A stretch of 5,023 nt of DNA from Pseudomonadota bacterium. GTDB lineage: Bacteria > Pseudomonadota > Gammaproteobacteria > Burkholderiales > SG8-41. The stretch spans positions 1-5,023 of the forward strand of contig JAEYXO010000316.1 in the NCBI GenBank assembly GCA_023431245.1. The letters are read 5' to 3'. Each line of letters opens with the position of its first letter. Position 1 is the stretch's first letter. A model generated the notes under the pieces. That model had not been told where the DNA came from. It saw only the letters and a list, made by a program, of their open reading frames with translations, and searched no databases. The position numbers and the translations under genes were made by a program. Shown piece after piece: positions 1 to 5,023 of the stretch.

Positions 1-122
1 CCGTCGCGCTGATCATTTTCTGCCGTCGCAGCCAATATGTGAAACAGTGCCTATCTTAGGTGCGTTTTTTCCAAACTTCCACCCTCATCGCAGCAAAGAC
101 GGCCACTATTGAACAGGACAGT
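1..122. other. Left-edge non-coding stretch
   Basis: This stretch lies downstream of the stop of the leftward iron-sulfur gene. I see no gene here that I can support. On the minus strand the only ATG near the edge is at 16-14, reading M-I-S-A-T before the window ends; it has no convincing ribosome binding site but could be the first codons of the next leftward gene. On the plus strand two frames are open into the edge (stops at 10-12 and 57-59), so the tail of a converging gene cannot be excluded. No leftward terminator is visible after the operon, which is compatible with the operon continuing. Confidence 0.4.
47..70 (+). terminator. Weak Rho-independent terminator candidate
   Basis: A 7-bp stem (47-53 with 57-63, including two G-U wobbles, core CCTA/TAGG) closes a 3-nt loop and is followed directly by six T (65-70). 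This is the hairpin plus U-tract layout of an intrinsic terminator on the plus strand. It would end a rightward gene lying left of the window, for example one stopping at TGA 10-12. The stem is short and AU/GU-containing, so it may be chance. On the minus strand the T-run becomes A, so it would not terminate the leftward operon. Confidence 0.25.
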
Positions 123-2201
123 TCAGAGATCATTTATGTTGCCATGCCGCGAATTCTGCAGCAGGTCGACGACCCGGCAATCCGCGCACATCTTGATGCG
201 ATCCAGCGCGCCGGGCTCGGCAAACATTGAATGCTGGCCCAGCCGCGACAACATGCCATCGACCATCTGCTTGGTTCCAAAAGGTTTTCCGCACTTGATG
301 CAGCCAAAAGCCTGTGCCTCGTTGAGAGTCCGTGCCGCTTTTGCCTGAGCGCTCAGCAGCAGGCGCGGCTGCAGCGACAAGGCCTGTTCCGGGCATGTGC
401 GTACGCACAATCCGCATTGCACGCAATTCTGTTCAAGGAAACGCAGGGCCGGCGTTTCCTTGGAATCGAGCAGCGCACCCTCCGGACAGGACCCGACGCA
501 GGCCATGCAAAGGGTGCATTTTTCCTTGTTCACCGCGACGCTGCCGTAAGGCGCACCCGATTTCAGAGCAATCGAGTCGGTCTTTTTTGGTGCATGGCTG
601 CGCAGGTGGTCGAATACGAAATCCAGCGTTCCGCGCTTGTCGTTGCCCAGGTTGAAGCCCGCCTCGGGCAGCGATGCCGGGCGCGGCAGGGTCCACAGAC
701 GGCGCTCCGCCTCGGCCCAGTCACTGACCGGCAACCAGCAGGCGCGCTCGCCCTCGTAGCCGAATCCCGCGAGCAGTTCCTGCGCCAGTGCAACCTGGCG
801 TTCGCCGGCTTCGACATAAGCCGCTGCTTCCGAGCCTGCGCCGAGCACGACCACCTGTGCCGCACCCAGTGCAATGGCGCCGAGCATCAGGTCAATGCCG
901 ATGGCCGCCACATGCAGCACCTCGACCGGAATCAGGTCCGCCGGCAGCCCCCTGCCCCGGCGCGCCAGCAGTGCGAGCAATTCGCGGCCGTCGCCGCCGT
1001 TGTGAAACAGCAGGCGCGGATTGCGGCCGCCTGCGGTGCGGTAGGCTTTCAGTGCTGCCTTCAGCCGCGCCCCGGTATCGGCCACGCGCGGGTACGCATA
1101 AGTCATGGCCCCCGATGGACAGACCGTCGCGCAACCGCCGCAGCCCATGCACAGATGCGGTTCGACCTCGATCCTGTTTTCCTTCAGCACACTGCGGATT
1201 GCGCCGGTGGAACAGACGTCGATGCACTGTGTGCAGCCGGTGATGCCGGAGCGGGCGTGGGCGCAGACCTTCTCGCGATAGACAAAGAATTTCGGCTTTT
1301 CGAAGTGTCCTGTCAGCTGCGCCAGCCTGCCCGCGGCCAGCGCCTGCTCCAGCGGATCCCGGCCCGGCGCGAAATATCCCTGCGGCGGCTGTTCCGTGCG
1401 GATGTGCGGCGTGTCGTCAAGATCGAGGACGAGGTCGAAACGGTCCTCGCGCGGCGACTCACTGCGGCCGAAGTCGATCGCCTGCACCGTGCCGCAGGCG
1501 CTGACGCATTTGCGGTGGCTTTTGCATTTTTGCAGGTCAATCTGGAAACTGAAATCGATGGCCTGCTCGGGGCAGGCCTCGATGCAGGCGCCGCAGCGCG
1601 TACAGGCTTCGAGGTCGATGGGGTTGCGCTGAGTCCACTGGACCGAAAAGGCGCCGAGATAACCGGACAGCGCGCCGACCTTGCCCGACAAAACGGGGTA
1701 GGAGCGTTCGTCCGGCAGTTCCGCACCGCGCCCGTCGTCGCTCATCAGCACCGTCACCGAAAACTGCCCCGCCAGCCGGCCAGCCCAGGGCAGTGCCGCC
1801 GCGCCGGGACCGATGATCAGCAGTTCATTTCCCCCTTCATAGTTCACCGTCGGCACCGGTTCCGGATCGGGCAGATCGGCCGCCGCAATCAGCGCCGCCA
1901 TCTTTGCCGAAGCCCGGGCGCCCTCTTCCGACCAGCCTGCGGTTTCACGGATGTTGACGAAACGGATCGCGCCCTGCCCGCCCATTTCCTGATGCAGCGC
2001 CGAGAACAGCGGCGCTTCCTGGGTGCAGCCGACCAGCAGGTCGTCGCCGGATTTCACCGCGGCCTCGAAGCTGGCGAGGTGATGGCGGCAGAGTTCGCTG
2101 CGCACCGGCGGCAGTTCACCTTCGCCCATTGCGCCGGCAAGCGCCTTGCCGTCGACGGTCATGGTCTTGTTGCAATTGCAGAGCAGCGTTTTTTGCCTCA
2201 T
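123..2201 (-). CDS. HdrA/MvhD-like multi-cluster 4Fe-4S protein
   Basis: This is a 692-aa cytoplasmic iron-sulfur protein, probably an electron carrier tied to formate dehydrogenase. No signal peptide or membrane segment is visible. Residues 1-110 resemble the N-terminal domain of heterodisulfide reductase subunit A (C8-x-C10 near the start, C38, C59, then FVNIRE followed by an Ala-rich helix). Residues 126-155 look like a Rossmann beta-alpha-beta with GPGAAA. Ferredoxin motifs follow: C200/203/206/210 (canonical), C226-H229-C232-C236, C313/323/326/330, C351/354/357/361, C562/565/568/572 and C593/596/599/603 (last three canonical). Between them, about 395-492, lies an MvhD/FlpD-like stretch lacking that family's usual cysteines. 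C634/C637 and C672/C675 form a zinc-ribbon-like pair at the end. The ATG at 2201 is chosen because it places the first CxC where HdrA has it; its ribosome binding site is weak. It is the third gene of the leftward operon, 32 nt after the DUF3306 gene. Seen: motifs and lengths. Inferred: domain kinship and role. Confidence 0.9.
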   Translation of the reverse strand: MRQKTLLCNCNKTMTVDGKALAGAMGEGELPPVRSELCRHHLASFEAAVKSGDDLLVGCTQEAPLFSALHQEMGGQGAIRFVNIRETAGWSEEGARASAKMAALIAAADLPDPEPVPTVNYEGGNELLIIGPGAAALPWAGRLAGQFSVTVLMSDDGRGAELPDERSYPVLSGKVGALSGYLGAFSVQWTQRNPIDLEACTRCGACIEACPEQAIDFSFQIDLQKCKSHRKCVSACGTVQAIDFGRSESPREDRFDLVLDLDDTPHIRTEQPPQGYFAPGRDPLEQALAAGRLAQLTGHFEKPKFFVYREKVCAHARSGITGCTQCIDVCSTGAIRSVLKENRIEVEPHLCMGCGGCATVCPSGAMTYAYPRVADTGARLKAALKAYRTAGGRNPRLLFHNGGDGRELLALLARRGRGLPADLIPVEVLHVAAIGIDLMLGAIALGAAQVVVLGAGSEAAAYVEAGERQVALAQELLAGFGYEGERACWLPVSDWAEAERRLWTLPRPASLPEAGFNLGNDKRGTLDFVFDHLRSHAPKKTDSIALKSGAPYGSVAVNKEKCTLCMACVGSCPEGALLDSKETPALRFLEQNCVQCGLCVRTCPEQALSLQPRLLLSAQAKAARTLNEAQAFGCIKCGKPFGTKQMVDGMLSRLGQHSMFAEPGALDRIKMCADCRVVDLLQNSRHGNINDL

Positions 2202-2233
2202 GGGGAATCCGCTGAAAAGAAAGTGTGCGCAGT

Positions 2234-2800
2234 CTACGCGGTTTGCGGCGGCGCCCCGGATTCATCGTCGGGTTTCTGCGCCACCGGGGCGGGCTCCGCC
2301 GTGTTCTCCACCGGCGGCGGCGTGGCCTCCGCCTCCCCTGCGGCCAGCGCCGCGGCTTCCGCCGCCTGCGTCTCGATTTCCTGCTGCGGCGTCATTGCGC
2401 GCCGCTTCTGCGCCTCATCGTCCGTTTCCTGCGCCCAGCCGAGTATCTTCTGTGCCTGCTTCAACTCCGCGAGCATCGCGGCAGGCAGCGGATCGGAGAC
2501 CGAATAGTCGTCGATATAGACATCGAGTCCGTCCATCACGTTGAAATGCGGATCACTGAACATTTTTTTCAGCGCCGCGCGGCGCAGGGTCTCGTCGACC
2601 TTCGGGTGCAGGAAACCGCGGTAATCGGAGTCGATGCCCAGTTGTTCCACCGGCGGCAGCGGCGGCGGCTCTTCCGCGGTGGCGGGTGTCGCCGGAGCAG
2701 GAGGTTTCAGCGCCTCCTCGCGCGCCTCGCGCTTGCGGCGCGACCAGCGGGAGAGGAATTCTTCCGGGGTTTCGGCGGGTTTGTGTCCGGACTCGGCCAT
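2234..2800 (-). CDS. DUF3306 domain protein, FDH-linked
   Basis: This 188-aa soluble protein of unknown biochemical function matches the DUF3306 pattern I know. Residues 14-23 read EEFLSRWSRRK-like; a Pro/Ala/Glu-rich linker covers about 32-50; the conserved core at about 58-112 has DSDYRGFL, LRRAALKKMF, and DPHFNVMDGLDVYIDDYS. The tail from about 140 is Ala/Glu/Pro-rich and probably disordered. There is no cysteine, signal peptide or membrane helix, so it is unlikely to bind a cluster itself. The ATG at 2800 is used because the FLSRWSRRK motif begins just after it and the upstream gene stops 14 nt earlier; a longer reading in this frame would overlap the DUF3305 gene. It lies between the DUF3305 and iron-sulfur genes. 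Family membership is from recognition; a chaperone or assembly role for formate dehydrogenase is inferred from context only. Confidence 0.87.
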   Translation of the reverse strand: MAESGHKPAETPEEFLSRWSRRKREAREEALKPPAPATPATAEEPPPLPPVEQLGIDSDYRGFLHPKVDETLRRAALKKMFSDPHFNVMDGLDVYIDDYSVSDPLPAAMLAELKQAQKILGWAQETDDEAQKRRAMTPQQEIETQAAEAAALAAGEAEATPPPVENTAEPAPVAQKPDDESGAPPQTA

Positions 2801-2814
2801 CGTGGTCGTGGATC

Positions 2815-3315
2815 TCAATCGGGGCGCCAGTTGCCCATGCGCCCCTTGTCCTTGTTGGTCGCGTACTTTGCCTTTTTGCGCGGCTCGGGCCTGTAATGTG
2901 CCTCGCAGAACTGCGCCATCCAGGGCAGCAGTTCCAGCGGCAGCGCGACCCCGTCGACGTTCTCGCCGCTGTCGAGCCAGCGCGAGCCCTCGTGGTAACT
3001 CACGGTCAGAAGCTGGGGTTTCGCCATCCCCTCGTCCATCCGCCACAGCACAAACACCTTGGGCTGCGGCGATGTGATGTTCATGTAATAGCCCTCGGCC
3101 TCGTCACGCTGCAGGGTGATCTGCAATCCCGGATGCAGCACCTCCAGACGCCCCGCATCCTCCAGCAGCACCCGCGGGGCCGCCGCCGGATCGAGATCGG
3201 GCAGGACGCCCTTCACTTCCCATTTTTCGCTGGCCCAGCGGTTGTTCAGGGGCGTGCGCAGCATCACCACGGCGGCTGCCCAGCGCTGCATTGCGGATGT
3301 CGGGGATTCGGACAT
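2815..3315 (-). CDS. DUF3305 domain protein, FDH-linked
   Basis: This 166-aa soluble protein is the first gene of the leftward operon and matches DUF3305, a family of unknown function found with formate dehydrogenase genes. Recognisable conserved stretches are NRWASEKWEVKGVLPD (25-40), YYMNITSPQPKVFVLWRM (76-93), VSYHEGSRWLDSGENVDGV (105-123) and HYRPEPRKKAKY (140-151). It is rich in beta-prone segments and tryptophan, has a single cysteine (C137), and ends in a basic tail. No signal peptide or membrane span is seen. The start at ATG 3315 is chosen from the three close in-frame ATG codons (3324, 3315, 3291); none has a good Shine-Dalgarno, so the N-terminus is uncertain by a few residues. The same frame is open far upstream across moaA, but that is antisense high-GC openness. 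Its role is unknown; pairing with DUF3306 suggests the two act together. Confidence 0.86.
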   Translation of the reverse strand: MSESPTSAMQRWAAAVVMLRTPLNNRWASEKWEVKGVLPDLDPAAAPRVLLEDAGRLEVLHPGLQITLQRDEAEGYYMNITSPQPKVFVLWRMDEGMAKPQLLTVSYHEGSRWLDSGENVDGVALPLELLPWMAQFCEAHYRPEPRKKAKYATNKDKGRMGNWRPD

Positions 3316-3365
3316 GAAGGCCATTCTGCGGGAGAAGCCGCGGCCATACAACCCTGCGCCGCAGC

Positions 3366-3393
3366 TAAATACCTGATTTGCAAGTGTTGTCAT
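3366..3393 (-). promoter_or_regulatory. Putative sigma70-type promoter, leftward operon
   Basis: On the minus strand ATGACA (plus 3388-3393) matches five of six bases of the -35 consensus, and TATTTA (plus 3366-3371) is an AT-rich -10 candidate after a 16-nt spacer. Transcription would start near 3360, giving a leader of about 45 nt to the DUF3305 ATG at 3315. The -10 match is only three of six, so this is tentative. It lies back to back with the moaA promoter candidate, the two -35 boxes being 2 nt apart. Confidence 0.35.
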
Positions 3394-3400
3394 CCTTGCA
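3379..3400. repeat. Inverted repeat, possible shared operator
   Basis: TGCAAG (3379-3384) and CTTGCA (3395-3400) are perfect reverse complements separated by 10 nt, so the half-site centres are 16 nt apart. The dyad covers the -35 candidates of both divergent promoters. Such placement would let one dimeric regulator control both operons. It does not look like an FNR, ModE or NarL box that I recognise. A 6-bp dyad can occur by chance. Confidence 0.3.
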
Positions 3401-3425
3401 CCGCGGGATTCGACTCGGCCATAAT
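3396..3425 (+). promoter_or_regulatory. Putative sigma70-type promoter for moaA-fdhD
   Basis: CATAAT at 3420-3425 matches five of six bases of the -10 consensus. TTGCAC at 3396-3401 is a weaker -35 (TTG kept) with an 18-nt spacer. The predicted start near 3432 would give a leader of about 19 nt before the moaA ATG at 3451. It is the best -10 in the intergenic region on this strand. Confidence 0.42.
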
Positions 3426-3443
3426 CAGCCTCCATTCCGGGTC

Positions 3444-3453
3444 TGAGGCCATG
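3444..3453 (+). promoter_or_regulatory. moaA start with close GAGG
   Basis: GAGG at 3445-3448 is the only Shine-Dalgarno-like sequence before moaA, but it ends just 2 nt before the ATG, closer than the usual 5-9 nt. No other in-frame ATG, GTG or TTG precedes it back to the promoter candidate, and the next ATG is residue 39, inside the cluster motif. The start therefore stands despite the poor spacing. Confidence 0.4.
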
Positions 3454-4482
3454 ACACAGCACACTTCCGCATCTGCCGCCGCCGTCCGCGATCGCCTCCG
3501 GCGGCCGCTGCGCGACCTGCGCATATCGGTGACCGACCGCTGCAACTTCCGCTGTGTCTACTGCATGCCGAAGGAGAAGTTCGGCGCCGACCACCAGTTC
3601 CTCGAACGCTCGGCCCTGCTGTCCTTCGAAGAGATCACCCGCCTCGCACGGCTGTTCACGCAACTGGGCATCGAGAAGATCCGCCTCACCGGCGGCGAAC
3701 CGCTGGTGCGCCGCGGCATCGAGCAGCTGATCGGCATGCTGTCCGCCATCCCCGGCCTCGACCTGACGCTGACCACCAATGCCTCGCTGCTTGCCAAAAA
3801 AGCTGTGGCCCTGCGAGCCGCCGGCCTGCAGCGCGTCACCGTCAGTCTCGACTCGCTCGACGATGCCGTATTCAAGGCGATGAATGACGTCGAATTTCCG
3901 GTGGCGAAAGTGCTCGAGGGCATCGACGCCGCCGCGGCGGCCGGCCTCACGCCGATCAAGGTCAACATGGTCGTCAAACGCGGTGTCAACGAACACAGCA
4001 TCCTGCCGATGGCGCGCTTTTTCCGGGAGCGCGGCCACATCCTGCGCTTCATCGAATACATGGACGTCGGTGCCACCAACGGCTGGCGCATGGACGACGT
4101 CGTCAGCGCACGCGAGATCGTCGACATCATCTCCCGCGAATTGCCGCTGGCGCCGGCCGACCCCAACTACACCGGCGAAGTTGCCGAGCGCTGGCGCTAC
4201 ACCGACGGCTCCGGAGAGATCGGCGTCATCGCCTCGGTGACCCAGGCCTTCTGCCGCGACTGCACCCGCGCCCGCATCTCCACCGAAGGCCAGCTCTACA
4301 CCTGCCTTTTCGCCACCGGCGGTCACGATCTGCGCGCGCTGCTGCGCGGCGGCGCCAGCGACGAAGCCATCCTTGCGAAGATCGGCGGCGTGTGGACTGC
4401 GCGCGAAGACCGCTACTCCGAAATCCGCGGCCAGCAGACCCAGCCGCTGAAAAAAATCGAGATGTCCTACATCGGGGGTTGA
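3451..4482 (+). CDS. moaA: GTP 3',8-cyclase MoaA
   Basis: MoaA is a cytoplasmic radical-SAM enzyme. It converts GTP to (8S)-3',8-cyclo-7,8-dihydroguanosine triphosphate, which MoaC turns into cyclic pyranopterin monophosphate, the first stable precursor of molybdenum cofactor. The 343-aa product has the family's usual length. The N-terminal radical-SAM cluster is C31-x3-C35-x2-C38 within ISVTDRCNFRCVYCMP, followed by GGEP (81-84) for SAM binding. The C-terminal substrate cluster is C268-x2-C271-x13-C285, with the TRAR arginines R273 and R275 that contact GTP in characterised MoaA. The protein ends in the GG pair (342-343) needed for activity in the family. All key residues are present, so it should be active. 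It is followed by fdhD after only 4 nt, which suggests a copy dedicated to supplying cofactor for formate dehydrogenase; whether another moaA exists elsewhere cannot be seen here. Confidence 0.97.
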   Translation: MTQHTSASAAAVRDRLRRPLRDLRISVTDRCNFRCVYCMPKEKFGADHQFLERSALLSFEEITRLARLFTQLGIEKIRLTGGEPLVRRGIEQLIGMLSAIPGLDLTLTTNASLLAKKAVALRAAGLQRVTVSLDSLDDAVFKAMNDVEFPVAKVLEGIDAAAAAGLTPIKVNMVVKRGVNEHSILPMARFFRERGHILRFIEYMDVGATNGWRMDDVVSAREIVDIISRELPLAPADPNYTGEVAERWRYTDGSGEIGVIASVTQAFCRDCTRARISTEGQLYTCLFATGGHDLRALLRGGASDEAILAKIGGVWTAREDRYSEIRGQQTQPLKKIEMSYIGG

Positions 4483-4489
4483 GGCGGTG
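4480..4489 (+). promoter_or_regulatory. moaA stop / fdhD GTG start junction
   Basis: The moaA stop TGA (4480-4482) is the first part of TGAGG, and the fdhD GTG start follows at 4487. The GAGG is again 2 nt from the start codon, as in moaA. A G5 run at 4474-4478 lies 8 nt upstream and may be the real ribosome contact. The arrangement favours translational coupling of fdhD to moaA. Confidence 0.45.
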
Positions 4490-5023
4490 CCCAAACCCGA
4501 AATCACCCGCGCCCCCCGCCCCCTCACCGTCGACGTCGAATCTATCAACGAACACGGCGAGGCTGTCGCCACGCCCATCGCCGGCGAGCACCCGCTGACG
4601 ATCTACCTCGACAAACGCGAGATCGTCACGCTGATGACGCTCGGCCAGAACCCGGAAGCGCTGGTGCTCGGCTACCTGCGCAACCAGCGGCTCGTGCCGT
4701 CGGTGGAACACATCGCCGCGGTGCAGGTCGACTGGGAAACCGGCTCGGCCGCCGTCACCACGCGCAAGGCGGTGAAGAACCTGTCGAAAAAAATGAGCAA
4801 GCGCACCGTCACCACCGGCTGCGGCCAGGGCACGGTGTTCGGTGACCTGATGGAGGAAATCGATTCGATACGGCTGCGCGACGACGTGCGCCTGTCGGAA
4901 GCCGGACTGCACGCGCTGCTCAACGCCGTGCGCCTGCACGAAACCATCTACAAGAGCGCCGGCGCCGTGCACGGCTGCGCACTGGCGGCGGTCAACGGTG
5001 ACAGCGCCGAGATCCTGCACTTC
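4487..5023 (+). CDS. fdhD: Formate dehydrogenase sulfurtransferase FdhD (partial)
   Basis: FdhD takes sulfur from the cysteine desulfurase IscS and delivers it to the Mo-bis-MGD cofactor of formate dehydrogenase, a step required for activity; it is cytoplasmic. The window holds the first 179 residues of a family usually near 270-280 aa; the frame is open to the last base. Visible family features are PLTIYLDKREIVTLMTLG (36-53), the region where FdhD proteins carry the PxEALVLGYL stretch (56-64), the sulfur-loop cysteine C112 in TTGCGQGTVFGDL (109-121), and the AGAVHGCALA stretch (about 161-170) matching the conserved His-containing strand. The classical E. coli loop is CxxC; here the second position is Gly (C-G-Q-G), so only C112 is available. 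The start is GTG 4487, 4 nt after the moaA stop; there is no ATG until residue 50. Co-transcription with moaA is very likely. Confidence 0.93.
   Translation, partial: MPKPEITRAPRPLTVDVESINEHGEAVATPIAGEHPLTIYLDKREIVTLMTLGQNPEALVLGYLRNQRLVPSVEHIAAVQVDWETGSAAVTTRKAVKNLSKKMSKRTVTTGCGQGTVFGDLMEEIDSIRLRDDVRLSEAGLHALLNAVRLHETIYKSAGAVHGCALAAVNGDSAEILHF

Noticed and set aside
56..88. 10-codon minus-strand ORF (MRVEVWKKRT) after the iron-sulfur gene
   Set aside because: Too short, without a Shine-Dalgarno sequence or any supporting context.
231..2507. 758-codon plus-strand open frame
   Set aside because: It is antisense to the iron-sulfur gene and crosses into DUF3306; the translation is Arg/Ala/Gln/His-rich with no recognisable domain, as expected from a high-GC shadow frame.
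2801..2814. Possible internal promoter between DUF3305 and DUF3306
   Set aside because: The gap is only 14 nt and I see no paired -35/-10 boxes; read-through from the upstream promoter is simpler.
2225..2896. 223-codon plus-strand frame
   Set aside because: Arg-rich shadow of DUF3306 with no family motif or ribosome binding site.
2686..3450. Upstream in-frame extension of moaA
   Set aside because: It is antisense to DUF3305/DUF3306 and has no MoaA similarity; moaA family similarity begins after ATG 3451.
2815..4578. 587-codon minus-strand frame extending DUF3305 across moaA
   Set aside because: Only the part from 3315 downward shows family motifs; the rest is antisense to moaA and would cross the divergent promoter region.
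4226..5020. 264-codon minus-strand frame opposite fdhD
   Set aside because: The translation is Arg/Gly/His-rich shadow sequence; the plus strand encodes clear FdhD motifs across the same bases.

Overview
The window looks like a chromosomal fragment of a high-GC proteobacterium. Codon use and the character of MoaA and FdhD suggest a betaproteobacterium, perhaps Rhodocyclales-like; this is inferred from protein character, not from a search. It carries a compact locus for molybdenum-dependent formate dehydrogenase (FDH) biogenesis, with almost no non-coding DNA. No tRNA, rRNA, mobile element or CRISPR array is visible.

Layout. Two gene sets diverge from one 135-bp intergenic region (3316-3450). 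Leftward (minus strand), in transcription order, run a DUF3305 protein (2815-3315), a DUF3306 protein (2234-2800) and a large iron-sulfur protein of 692 aa (123-2201). Gaps are 14 and 32 nt, so they read as one operon. Rightward (plus strand) run moaA (3451-4482) and, 4 nt later, fdhD (from GTG 4487, cut by the window end at 5023). The intergenic region holds back-to-back promoter candidates and a 6-bp dyad between them. The first 122 bases hold no gene I can support, only a weak terminator-like hairpin.

How the genes work together. MoaA makes the first intermediate of molybdenum cofactor from GTP. FdhD transfers sulfur to the Mo site of formate dehydrogenase. DUF3305 and DUF3306 proteins are uncharacterised and are known as neighbours of FDH genes. 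The 692-aa protein is the most interesting item: by eye it looks like a patchwork of an HdrA-type N-terminal domain, a short Rossmann remnant, six ferredoxin-like cluster motifs (four canonical, one with His in place of Cys, one with displaced Cys), a cysteine-less MvhD/FlpD-like domain, and a C-terminal double CxxC knuckle. It is probably a cytoplasmic electron-transfer hub linked to formate dehydrogenase or its maturation. The FDH structural genes are not in the window and probably lie just outside, most likely left of base 1.
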